Assembly: GCA_013399875.1 (NCBI GenBank)
Contig: VXAZ01006315.1
Coordinates: forward strand, 1-64,000
Direction of reading: 5' to 3'
Origin: Gymnorhina tibicen
Taxonomy: Eukaryota > Chordata > Aves > Passeriformes > Artamidae
DNA: 64,000 nt
Positions within the stretch are counted from its first letter, which is position 1, and each line of letters starts with the position of its first letter. Both the position numbers and the translations under genes were made by a program. Of the stretch, positions 35,501-43,600 are shown one piece after another. Below the pieces are notes generated by a model. That model saw only the letters and a program-made list of their open reading frames with translations, had not been told where the DNA came from and did not search any database.

Positions 35501-35829
35501 GGGCTCTTAAGCAGTGCCACTGACAAGCACATTTTCAAAAGCCAAATCTTTATGATGGTTTGTGTGCTGGAGGCTGAAATGATCTGCAGGGTCACCATAA
35601 CTGAGTTGAATCATGGTCTATCTTGAAAGAGGTAGATGAACTAATCCCATATGATGTCTTAATACCAGTTGTGACTGATGGAGGCTGGAGCTGTTGGAGT
35701 GCCTGGTCCACCTGCATCAACGGAGAGAGTACTCGAACTCGCCAGTGTAATAATCCTGCACCAGGACCTGATGGCAGACCATGTCAAGGAGAAAGCATTG
35801 AAAAACAGCCCTGTGAAGAAGGAAAATAG
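20451..35829 (+). CDS. C9: Complement component C9, ten coding exons, signal-peptide exon not found
   Basis: C9 is the secreted terminal complement protein that polymerises on C5b-8 to complete the membrane attack complex pore. Exons 20451-20568, 21222-21369, 22619-22766, 24443-24581, 26090-26305, 29386-29626, 30974-31102, 34308-34486, 34695-34923 and 35669-35829 join in matching phases to 568 codons plus stop. Domains in order: TSP1 (WSAWGPC), LDLR class A (CGTDFQC...[13 protein letters not shown]), MACPF with the signature [16 protein letters not shown]-like (CEPCKNGGT...GIACQ), and a second TSP1 ([12 protein letters not shown]). Mammalian C9 ends after the EGF-like part; the extra TSP1 resembles the layout of fish C9 and of C6-C8. 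The first listed exon enters in phase 2, so a signal-peptide exon must lie upstream. C8 alpha/beta were considered, but the sequence matches C9 far better (CESEP, NVLGM, FDNDF). Confidence 0.93.
20569..21221 (+). other. C9 intron, no recognised feature
   Basis: A/T-rich intron between the two halves of the first TSP1 module. No repeat family recognised. Confidence 0.5.
21222..21369 (+). CDS. C9: C9 exon, end of TSP1 and start of LDLR-A
   Basis: Begins [17 protein letters not shown], almost the same as the mammalian exon start FRSRSIEVFGQF, and ends [11 protein letters not shown] at the start of the LDLR class A module. Acceptor CCTTTCAAG, donor CGG|GTAGGT, exits in phase 1. Confidence 0.95.
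21370..22618 (+). other. C9 intron, no recognised feature
   Basis: A/T-rich. The upstream reading frame runs on about 175 bp to a stop but resembles nothing. Confidence 0.5.
22619..22766 (+). CDS. C9: C9 exon, LDLR-A module and linker
   Basis: Encodes [20 protein letters not shown] with the acidic calcium-binding DxxDE pattern, then [12 protein letters not shown] and the linker [10 protein letters not shown] leading into the MACPF domain. Acceptor TTGATCAG, donor CGG|GTATGT, exits in phase 2. Confidence 0.95.
24061..24125. repeat. Two-copy tandem repeat, 35-bp period
   Basis: CTTTCTCACAGATGTACTGG is followed 35 bp later by CTTTCTCACAAATATATTGG, each then continuing TCAAG. Confidence 0.75.
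24205..24320. mobile_element. Possible MIR/SINE remnant
   Basis: AGAGCTTTACAGAAG, ATCCTTATCTCCAATACACA, GACGAGAAGACCACAAG, GAGGCAAG and TCACAGCTC occur in the same order as the conserved core and 3' part of mammalian-wide MIR elements. Similarity is patchy, so this is tentative. Confidence 0.35.
24443..24581 (+). CDS. C9: C9 exon, start of MACPF
   Basis: Encodes [40 protein letters not shown] and VLTYD, nearly colinear with mammalian C9. Acceptor TTCTTGTAG, donor GAT|GTAAGG, exits in phase 0. Confidence 0.95.
25472..25790 (-). mobile_element. CR1 fragment in C9 intron
   Basis: Starts TCATAGAATCTCCTGAGTTG with GGAAGGGACCCACAAGGATC, the reverse complement of the CR1 3' end, and continues to sequence equivalent to the CR1 ORF2 C terminus (TTGATATCCAACCTAAACCT). 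It is about 320 bp, 5'-truncated and noncoding. Confidence 0.85.
26090..26305 (+). CDS. C9: C9 exon, MACPF first helical cluster
   Basis: A 72-codon exon covering the region that in C9 unfolds into the first transmembrane hairpin: [40 protein letters not shown] and the rest through SYTER. The middle is several residues shorter than human C9 and lacks the human CC pair in this loop. Acceptor TTTCCTCAG, donor AGG|GTGAGA, phase 0. Confidence 0.93.
26306..27112 (+). other. C9 intron segment upstream of the solo LTR
   Basis: Ordinary A/T-rich intron. No element recognised between the exon and the LTR. Confidence 0.45.
27113..27708 (-). mobile_element. Solo LTR of an avian endogenous retrovirus
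   Basis: A roughly 596-bp block starting TGTTGTG and ending CACAACA, perfect 7-bp inverted termini of the TG...CA type. Flanks AGACA and TGACA are a near-perfect 5-bp target duplication. The interior contains segments I recognise from a common avian LTR family, for example GAGAACTCATGGGCTGAGAT near the left and GTGAAGAAAATTAACTTTAC near the right. Read on the minus strand, the start resembles that family's LTR start, so the insertion is antisense to C9. No internal viral genes are present, consistent with LTR-LTR recombination. Confidence 0.75.
27709..29385 (+). other. C9 intron segment with a 48-bp tandem duplication
   Basis: Contains a two-copy direct repeat with a 48-bp period (28,850-28,890 and 28,898-28,938). 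Otherwise nothing recognised. Confidence 0.5.
28850..28938. repeat. Two-copy tandem repeat, 48-bp period
   Basis: TTGTTTTTAGTTGGAGC recurs 48 bp later as TTGTTTTTAATTGGAGC, and the match continues to CAGTC. Across about 41 aligned bases I count five differences, all transitions. Confidence 0.8.
29386..29626 (+). CDS. C9: C9 exon, MACPF core with signature motif
   Basis: Encodes [33 protein letters not shown] and [18 protein letters not shown]. The YGTHY and GG elements are the MACPF signature at the bend of the central sheet. Acceptor CATTCAG, donor CTAG|GTATGC, exits in phase 1. Confidence 0.96.
29627..30973 (+). other. C9 intron, no recognised feature
   Basis: Chance reading frames only, for example 30,234-30,596 plus. 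No repeat family recognised. Confidence 0.45.
30974..31102 (+). CDS. C9: C9 exon, MACPF
   Basis: Encodes [20 protein letters not shown] and a shorter, diverged loop ending CKTIHVRDK. The KRCLGYHLD counterpart is conserved with mammals. Acceptor TACTTCCAG, donor AAT|GTAAGT, exits in phase 1. Confidence 0.94.
31103..31464 (+). other. C9 intron segment with CA/TA-rich sequence and an inverted repeat
   Basis: Holds short CACA and TATA runs and a perfect 10-bp inverted repeat, GTGATGCATA (31,306-31,315) with TATGCATCAC (31,332-31,341). Confidence 0.6.
31465..31605 (-). mobile_element. CR1 3'-end fragment
   Basis: ATCACAGAATTACAGGATAG, GGGTCCTCTGGAGACCACCT and TGCTCAAGCAGGTTCA match the reverse complement of a CR1 3' terminal region. 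About 140 bp. Confidence 0.75.
31606..31982 (+). other. C9 intron segment with CA-rich run
   Basis: Between two CR1 fragments. Contains an ACGCACACAC-type run near 31,757-31,786. Confidence 0.5.
31983..33290 (-). mobile_element. CR1 LINE, 5'-truncated, with reverse-transcriptase remnant
   Basis: The 3' end is at 31,983 on the plus-strand map (ATCGTAGAATGGCTTGGGTT, GGAAGCGACTTTAGAGATCA). Minus-strand translation at 33,274-32,843 shows reverse-transcriptase motifs [40 protein letters not shown] and MLFSIFISD. The frame is broken before the active-site region, and the downstream part at 32,583-32,251 gives the CR1 C-terminal region. About 1.3 kb, inactive, and antisense to C9. Confidence 0.9.
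33291..34307 (+). other. C9 intron segment, no recognised feature
   Basis: A 113-codon plus-strand frame at 33,787-34,128 has no family resemblance and no splice context that would join it to C9. Confidence 0.45.
34308..34486 (+). CDS. C9: C9 exon, MACPF second helical cluster
   Basis: Encodes [19 protein letters not shown], then [20 protein letters not shown] and [15 protein letters not shown]. The acceptor is the first AG of CTGCAGCAG (34,307); using the second AG would create an immediate TAA stop across the junction. Donor CGG|GTAAGT, phase 0. Confidence 0.94.
34695..34923 (+). CDS. C9: C9 exon, end of MACPF and EGF-like module
   Basis: Encodes [40 protein letters not shown] and a six-cysteine EGF-like module ending [14 protein letters not shown]. 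Acceptor CTTCTACAG, donor AAAG|GTTAGT, exits in phase 1 within the codon for the terminal Gly. Confidence 0.95.
34924..35668 (+). other. C9 intron before the TSP1 exon
   Basis: Nothing recognised apart from the alternative in-frame acceptor at 35,629 discussed with the last coding exon. Confidence 0.45.
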
Positions 35830-35848
35830 TTATGGTCTTCAAAACAAG
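35669..35848 (+). CDS. C9: C9 last coding exon: C-terminal TSP1 domain (stop at 35827-35829)
   Basis: Encodes a complete second TSP1 module: [12 protein letters not shown] with the WxxWxxW pattern, [20 protein letters not shown], and ending QPCEEGK then TAG. The acceptor chosen is AATACCAG (35,668). An alternative AG at 35,629 is in the same frame and would add 13 residues. After the stop, 19 noncoding bases run to donor AAG|GTAAGC at 35,849. This module is absent from mammalian C9. Confidence 0.88.
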
Positions 35849-36387
35849 GTAAGCAGCCTCTTTAAATGTGTTACTGCAATTTAGAGTAAGTGCTCAGCTA
35901 ATATTTGGGGCATTTCAGAGATGCAGTTGATGCAGGGATGGGTAAATTCACTTTTGTATTTCACTTAAATCTGTTATTTGATACAGCTGATCAACCACCT
36001 TGTATCAAATTTATGAATGGTTAGATTTGTATTTGAGTGTTTTGACAGTAATGTTATAATACAGAACTTAAGATTAGAATAGAATTCTGGATAAGAATAG
36101 ACTAAAAATACAGTTCTCAAAAAAACTAGGTTTCTTCTCCAGTCAGACTGCCCATCAAAAAGCTCATGCCTTAAGGAGAGGGAAGAGACATGTTTTCCAG
36201 AAAAAAAATATTAAGACAGTTTGGGAGACTGAAGTCTCTTACTTTGTAAATAGAATGCTTAAATCCGACAAAGCTAGTGTTACAGCAGATTTGAAACTTT
36301 CACCTTGAAGAAATATATTTTAAGAAATGTCTAAGTACATATTTTTTCACAGGCTTTTGGTTGGTTTTTTGGTTGCTAGGGTTTATT

Positions 36388-36388
36388 A

Positions 36389-36437
<49 letters not shown>

Positions 36438-36491
36438 GTAACAGCTATTATTATTGTTGTTGTTGTTGTTATTGTATTATTATTTTATTAG
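36388..36491. repeat. Compound triplet microsatellite (AAT)n with (TTG/TTA)n
   Basis: About 16 AAT units (36,389-36,436) are followed after a few bases by ATT and TTG units (36,446-36,490). The two halves are partly complementary. Confidence 0.95.
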
Positions 36492-37671
36492 ATACTGAAA
36501 AGAAAAACAAAAAAAACCTACAGGAAACAAACAAAACAAAACAGGATTTTGAGGATGTATGCTCTGGTCTCTAAAACGGCAAGGCAGACACAAATTTCTG
36601 CAGCTGCTAAAAACAGTAATAGTTTTTTCATACCCAGAAAAAAGTGTTTAGCTTTTATGCTTAAGATGTTGCCATAAGATTCTTATCTTCTGAGAGGCCA
36701 CAGGAGGAAAAGAGATGGAAAGATAGGGAAAAATGTTGAATGTTTCCCCACTGAAACTACTTGATGGTAAGGCTTGCAAGATGTCCTCTACCTGCACCAA
36801 AAATATCTATCAGAAGATTTCTACTGCCCTCTCTCAGCTTCAGTAGAGCTCAGATACATCTAGTATTTCACCTGTGAAGCACCCTGAAGAAAGCATGGCC
36901 AGCAATACTTAACAGCCCCACATAGAGGAATTACAAACACCTTCCTACAGCACCACATCTTCAGGCTGTCAGAGCTACTTATTCCATAAGTTATTCCACA
37001 AGTGGAAAACATAGCACTGAGAGAAGAATATGCTACAGATCTGGAAAATCAAGAGTAATATCATGAGGAGAGGTATAAGTAGTGTAAATTAAATAAACCA
37101 GCAAGTGGCAGATTTTAAACAAACTGAAGACTGGTCCTTCACACAATGGGCATGCCAGAAGTAAATATGCATTTTAAAACCTCAACATAAAGAAATGGAA
37201 GGTATTAAAAGTAGATAATCATGTTCCCTGAGGAAGTCTCTGAAGAACCAATTTTTGCAGGATTGGAAACTATTCTGGGAAAGTATTTCTATGTGTTTCC
37301 CTACTCCTGGACATTCACTAGGTCAGTGCTATTGCCCTCTTGTTAAATTCAGAGTATGAAGTTAGTCTTTGCTTGATTCAATTAAGCTGGTGTTATCAAA
37401 ATAAAAACAAATCTCATAAGCAGCCTGATTTTATTCCTGCACTGAACATGTCCCTGTTCAGCCATGAGACGAACACCACAATGATTATTCATGACACACA
37501 CGTATTCACCAATGTTTCCGCTGGTATGGCAAAGAAAAAAATGTTAACCTAACTTTAGCTTCTGATATTTATGTGGCTTCAGATATGTGGAGTATTCCCT
37601 CTTGAAGGAGAAGTCTGATATTTAAGTCTTCTGAAAATCACACTATAAGTTTTGATCCATCCTTCACAGAA

Positions 37672-37800
37672 TCACACAGACTCTCAGAATGGGTCAGGTT
37701 GGAAGGGACCACACTGGCTCATCTGGTCCAATCTCCCTGCTCAAGTAGGGTCATCCTAGAGCACACAGCACAGGATTGTGTCCAGATGGTGTTTCGTTAG
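37672..37800 (-). mobile_element. CR1 3'-end fragment
   Basis: ATCACACAGACTCTCAGAAT, GGTTGGAAGGGACCACACTG and CTGCTCAAGTAGGGTCATC match the reverse complement of CR1 3' terminal sequence. Confidence 0.8.
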
Positions 37801-37951
37801 ACTTCTTTTACATTACAGTCATATTTGGGACACAATAAAATCATTATCTTAGTGAGCTGTGAGAGTAAAATTTCTTTTACATTTTGACCAAATATACATG
37901 TTTTAGCTATTATCTCTTATCATTTCTTCACTTTTTTTCCTCTTTTTTTAG

Positions 37952-38110
37952 AAAACATTAATGGATTTCAAACCAGTTCCACGAATCACAGTTTCTGCTG
38001 GCCAGCTAGCTACCCAAGAACAGTGGAGTGGCATAATTTAAAAGTACCTGCAGCTTAAATGATCTGTAATCAAAACAAAGTAATAAACAATAAACATAGT
38101 AACAGAGATG
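37952..38110 (+). other. C9: C9 3' UTR last exon with polyadenylation signals
   Basis: Follows a strong acceptor (CTCTTTTTTTAG ending 37,951). Overlapping AATAAA hexamers at 38,082-38,087 and 38,089-38,094 place the cleavage site around 38,105-38,115. The exon appears noncoding because the frame already closed in the previous exon, though it holds a 26-codon open frame from 37,961. Confidence 0.65.
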
Positions 38111-39959
38111 TGCTGATACTGTAGCTGTGGTCAACCTTTTATTTGTCTGTGGCTGTCGTTAGAACATAAATACTCCATCTTAGTCAGTGGGATATTGGTG
38201 TCTCTTTATCAATGTTTTTTCATAATTATTTCTGGTATGTTTTCAAATTGATTTTCAAGTATTCTAATCCAGCACAAGTGTAAGAATATTGTATATAGTA
38301 TCAGTTGATTGATGGTATATTGTTAGAAAAGAACTCTGAAGAGTCATTATCTTCAGCAAAATGCCTTTGCAGACTTATTTCAGCCCCACATTTCACATCT
38401 AACTCATGCCATGAATCACCAGGATGTTTATGAAGACATGCAGTTTTACTAGAGTTATTACTCTTGCTCCTCCCAATATTTGAAGAATAGTCCAACGTTG
38501 TGTCTTGACAGTGTCAATGAGTTAAAGATTTTATGTGAAATCAGAGGCATGTTACAAAGTGACAGAAGAATTGTCATATTACCCTCCACATTTTCAGCAG
38601 AACTTCCAAAACAAGGAAACAAGGCTGATGAAACTGTGCTGTCACTTAACCTACCTGTCCATCTCCCTCAGTGACTTCTGAACCCAGCAGTCAATTACTG
38701 GAAATTTTGTTTAGGGAGAGGAGGAAGAAGAGTTCTCAAAGAGGTGTCATTTAAAAAGGCAGCTAATGAGAAAAAGAGAAATTAGTGTCCCCTTTGAGGG
38801 AAAGGTAATCATGTTAACTTAGCTATACTACCAGACATCAGAAGATCCCCTTGGAAGCAAGACATAAGGAAACAGTTAATAACAAAGATATATGAGGGCT
38901 GGAAGGAGGTATTCTGGAAATATAGATATAGTAAATGCCATCAGATCAGTGAGACTGGTCCCTAGCATATTGGCAGTCCAGATCTGGAAGGGTCCTCTGG
39001 AACATTCTTTATCTTCCTCCTGCCCACCATGACTGACTCTAAAGACTTTGAGTACCCAAGATTAAACATCACAAAAGAAAGCAGGACAGAGAAGAGTGAA
39101 TCACAAAATCTACTGTGCTACAAAAACCAGACCAAAAACGGTCCTGCCACCATGAACAGTCCCTTCAGACCACAAGACTGGCAACAGGTTTCCACTAACA
39201 GGCTTCCAATAATTAATGTTCCTAAGTGCAAACACAGGATATTCCCAATGGACGGAACACACATGCACCCAGAATTCCTGGGACATTTCAGAAAGCCTCA
39301 AACCTGACAGGCTTTTTACTGCACTGTGCACCTGCAATAAAGCACCTCTTGGTGAAGATCTGGTGTTACTGTCTCACAGTGGGAGCAGCAGAACTCTCCA
39401 CCAATAGTAGAGCTATCAGATATTAGGAAACCTTTAACAGACAGAGCAAATCCTAAAGAGCTGGACATGAAAACATTCCTGCTTAAAAAAATGTACAAAG
39501 AGGATAGGCCTAGGGGTAGAATAGGCCTACCATAATCTGAGATTTAATACTCAGTGTGAGCAGACATGGTGACCAAACACCTCTCTGATAAGCAGATTTT
39601 TTTCCTAAGAGCAGAATTCTCCCTGTCCTGTCATTAAATGTTGGTAATAAATTGCTCATGTAACATATGCAAGCCTTACTGATCTCCTTCCTCCTCTATG
39701 CTCTTTGGAAGATCATTTCTGAATGTGAACGAATATAAATTAATAAAAATTATAATATAATTCCGACTTTAAAATGTAATCACAACTTATTTGTACACAT
39801 TTGATTTCAATCCCATATTTTTTGGTATAAATAATCCTTCCCTGATACTTACAAACCTTATCATAACCTTTCATCTCCACTTTCTTAAGCTACCCAAGGT
39901 AAGCTCTTTCAATGTCCTTTCAGAAGCCAGGAAGTCCTACTCATACTAGAAGTTTTCAC
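38111..39959. other. C9-FYB1 interval, no gene seen
   Basis: No coding, RNA or repeat feature recognised on either strand. Only short chance frames. Confidence 0.4.
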
Positions 39960-40690
39960 TTGGTCACTCAGCATAGTTGACCAGAGCTGCACACAAGAGT
40001 CTACATAAGACCTCATCAGTCCTCTGCACAAATTCTTTTCCTTCCTCTCCCAAAAATCATTTGCTTAATGTGCATTTAAATTACATGTGCTTTTCACATA
40101 TGCATGTCATGTTAGTGACTCATTGTCTCCCTGGCACAAAGCAAAAAATCTTCCTTCTAGCCTTAAGTATATGACTTTATTATTTGACATTTTATCAAAT
40201 TTTGGTTGAGTTCTATCACTCCAATACACAAACTCTTCTCATCCTTCCTGTATAACAACTTGATTCTCCCCAGGAACCATTCCGTTTAGAACACCTTCAG
40301 ATAACATCCCTATAGGCCCAGCTCTTGCACCAGACTCCTGACCCAAGTAATGGATCAGACAGGATCAGTCCCATGAACGATGCCTGCAGAACAGTGTGAG
40401 TAACCCCAGTTAAACTCAGTAATTCCCTTTCCACTACACTGATGTATCTTCAACCATCTCCTTGTCTACCTTGCAGTCTTTCTGACAGGTCACATCCTCT
40501 CCCAATTGCCACCACTAAAAATTCAACAAAGGACATCACATGAAATGCTCTGTTGAAATCTAGGCAAATAAAGTAAATTGTATTACCTTTGCCTAAAATG
40601 TCAGCTAAACCTTGTAAAAGAGGTATTAATTTATTCAGACACAATCCTTCTTTAGTGAAACCTACATTAGATGTAGTTACATATATCTAA
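39960..40690 (-). mobile_element. Ancient LINE remnant (CR1/L3-like)
   Basis: Although heavily diverged, blocks occur in the order of a minus-strand CR1/L3 reverse transcriptase: CCAGAGCTGCACACAAGAGT, ACCTCATCAGTCCTCTGCAC, then TGGATCAGACAGGATCAGTC, then CATGAAATGCTCTGTTGAAA. The minus-strand translation there reads FICLDFNRAFH, like the conserved LDFxKAFDxV motif. It is far older than the other CR1 copies and noncoding. Confidence 0.55.
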
Positions 40691-43600
40691 TGTTTTCTCA
40701 CTCAAATTGTTCTTTCAAAACTGTTCTTAGAGTTACATAATGTTGTGCTCAAGAAAATAAGCATGTAGCTGCCCTAGTGATTTCCTGGTTTTAGGAAAAT
40801 AGGTAGTATGTTTGCTAATTGCCCTTATAAGTATCTGTAGTTGTATTTGCTGTTATCTATATGATAGATAGTACTGATATATTCCGTTGAAAGTTTAATA
40901 GAAAACAAATGGTTTGGGACTTACAGCAGTACAGTAATTCTTTCTGTGCTGTAGCACTGAGATTACAGGGAAATCCTGATTTCACCACAGAATGCAGTTT
41001 GAATCTTGCTTCTTACACATATACAGTACTTTCTGTTATTTTACTGTCGTATTTATTTATCTCCCATTACTTCATACTGAGAAGATTCCTTACTGAAAAC
41101 TCAACTGATTTTTATTTAGAATTTAGACATCACCAAAATATGCCAGTACCCTCTTTCTTGTATTAGCCAGTATTTCACTCCCTTTCTTCCTTCTTTCACT
41201 GCTTTTCATTAAGCCCTTTGTTTTAGTTTTTTGGGTTTTTTCTAGATCTAGCTCACTGAAGTTTATGGCCATATGCCCCTTCTTCCTTTAATTTTTGTGC
41301 ATAGGAAGTCTGCAGAACTTTAATACCCTGTCAGACCAAGATAGTCCTATTTTTCTGATAGTATCAGCTATGAAGAGCTGAATAATTAAAGGTTAATGGA
41401 TAGAAATGTAGTTCAGCCTATTAGAAACAGAAAATTACTTCAGATTTTAAACATCCATGAAAGTCTGAGTCAGAAGGAGACACTCAGGGTTGATAGTGAA
41501 GCCTGAATATATGAAAATTCAGGAGCCCTGAGCATGAAAAGCAAAACTAAAATACATTTGCCTTTTTAATTCAGTCAAAGATTACTGAAAAAAATAACTG
41601 TATAATTTTATCATCAGCATAGACCTGGTTTTCATAAAAATCTTGGAAGTCATTAAATGAATGAATAAAACCTATTCATCCTTCACAGTGGTGCCACATA
41701 ACCCAAACAAATACTGTTTAAAATTCTGTTAGGTCTCTGATAATGTGCAAAACAAGAGTATTGCTGATATCTTTTTCTGTGAAGGCTGGACAGACCACAT
41801 ACACTTTCTAAATAAATGTTCACAGTGAAGGACAAAGAACACTTTTGACTCCCTCTAGTACAGTGCATACTCCTCAGCAGACTTGTGGAGACAGAAGAAC
41901 TGAAATTATGGTAAGTACAGGACTTTATTCATTTACTTTTTATTACATGGATGCATTAACACTAAAACTACTGTGGATGTGACTGTAAATCTTTAAATTT
42001 ATTTCTAATAGTTTTCAAATACTTGGCCTCCTGCTTTTGAAGGCATGAGGAAACTTTTTATTTTTTTTTTAGGCCCTTCCTCATCTGAACTGGTTTGTAT
42101 GTGCTTTACTGATTCTGGCATTCAAAATTAAGGAAAACAACTTCTTTCAAGACCAAACTGACAAATTAGTTTCTGTACCCAGAGGAATTCTGCAGTCAAG
42201 TGTCAGTGTGACACCAACAAATAAATGGGGCCACACCTTCTAATTAGATTTTCAAAAAACAATTCTACTATTTTATTTTTATTCAGCAGGGCTTTTGTAA
42301 CTGAAAAGATAAAGGAATTTATCTATAAATCTTCAGTATAGTTGGATGGGGAGTGTGGTGAGGTGTTGTGTGTTTAGCAAACCGATAGAATTTGTTCTCT
42401 TAGAAAGTCAGTTTCTTTAGACTGTCTATATGTATCTTTGTATAAGTATTTTATTAATAAAACAAACTGGTAATTTCAAGATTAGTGATTTTACAGATAA
42501 ATGTTGAAAAGTAAGAAATCTGAATAACTTTTCAGGCTATCTTTGCTCTTGGAAAAAATTTAGAACTCCTGGAGTAGCTTGTATACATTCATCATGGTAC
42601 CTCTGTCTAAAGGTACCACAACCATCTTCCCTGGATGCAATACTACTAAAGAAGTATTATTTACTTGAGGCTGTCAATCCTGTTTCAAAACAAAAAAAGG
42701 TGCCTTGTGAAACTTAGAGGTGAAAAAGGTTGCCCATTGCAAGTGCCACTTGAAAAATGGTAATATGAAATAGATGGAATACAATATGGTTCACACTTAA
42801 TAATGCTGCACAAAATTCTGAGTGTTCTGGTTGAATTTGTCTCTGCTTTACACTATGATCAAATTGTTCCTGAATCTGAAGCAAAGTGTTTACATAAGGC
42901 ATATTTTTTGGTTTTAAAATATAAACCAGGTACTTTTATTTTATTTATTTCTGTTGTAATCCCACTGTGTAGAATCAAGTACTAAAGGTCAAAACACTGT
43001 ATTTTCTTACACCAATAATTCAAGTCTCTTGACTTACTCTAGATTTACATATGAATAAACAGGAGCAGAATAAGGGCTACCAAAGTAGCATCTTGCTGTG
43101 CTGTTGTTCTAGCTGCCACAGGGATTCTTTTACTTGTACTAGAGGAGCCCAAATATGTATGGAATACTTATATTTGCAAAACCGTACACTAAAATTTGCA
43201 CAGTAAACACACAGTTACTCTTCTGCCATGATTCAAATGTCTAGCTTCTTTCACAAACAGGTTTGTTTAGAAACAGTATGCTTGTGGATATGTTGATCAC
43301 TGAACTTCTGCTGTTGCCAAATGCAGCTTGAAAATAAGCAACAACTAACAGTTTCACTTTTTTGATTAAATCTTTTCAGATTTCCAGGTTGTTTTCCCTG
43401 AATACAAATATGAATGACAATTCAAAGTAGTGCAAACCATGAATTCATTCCTTTAGTCTATTTTCTTGACAATGCTATATAAACCTATGGGGAAGGAAGA
43501 GCTTTCATCTTTGCATTACAGGCAACCCAAAAGCTTCACCAAGGAAGCAAATCATATTTTTTGGTCTTTGCTTTGATGCTGCACAGGTGGAAATTTATAT

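Larger units (their letters stand above)
35849..37951 (+). other. Intron in the C9 3' UTR
   Basis: A 2.1-kb intron downstream of the stop codon. Contains a triplet microsatellite and a small CR1 remnant; otherwise unremarkable. Confidence 0.6.
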
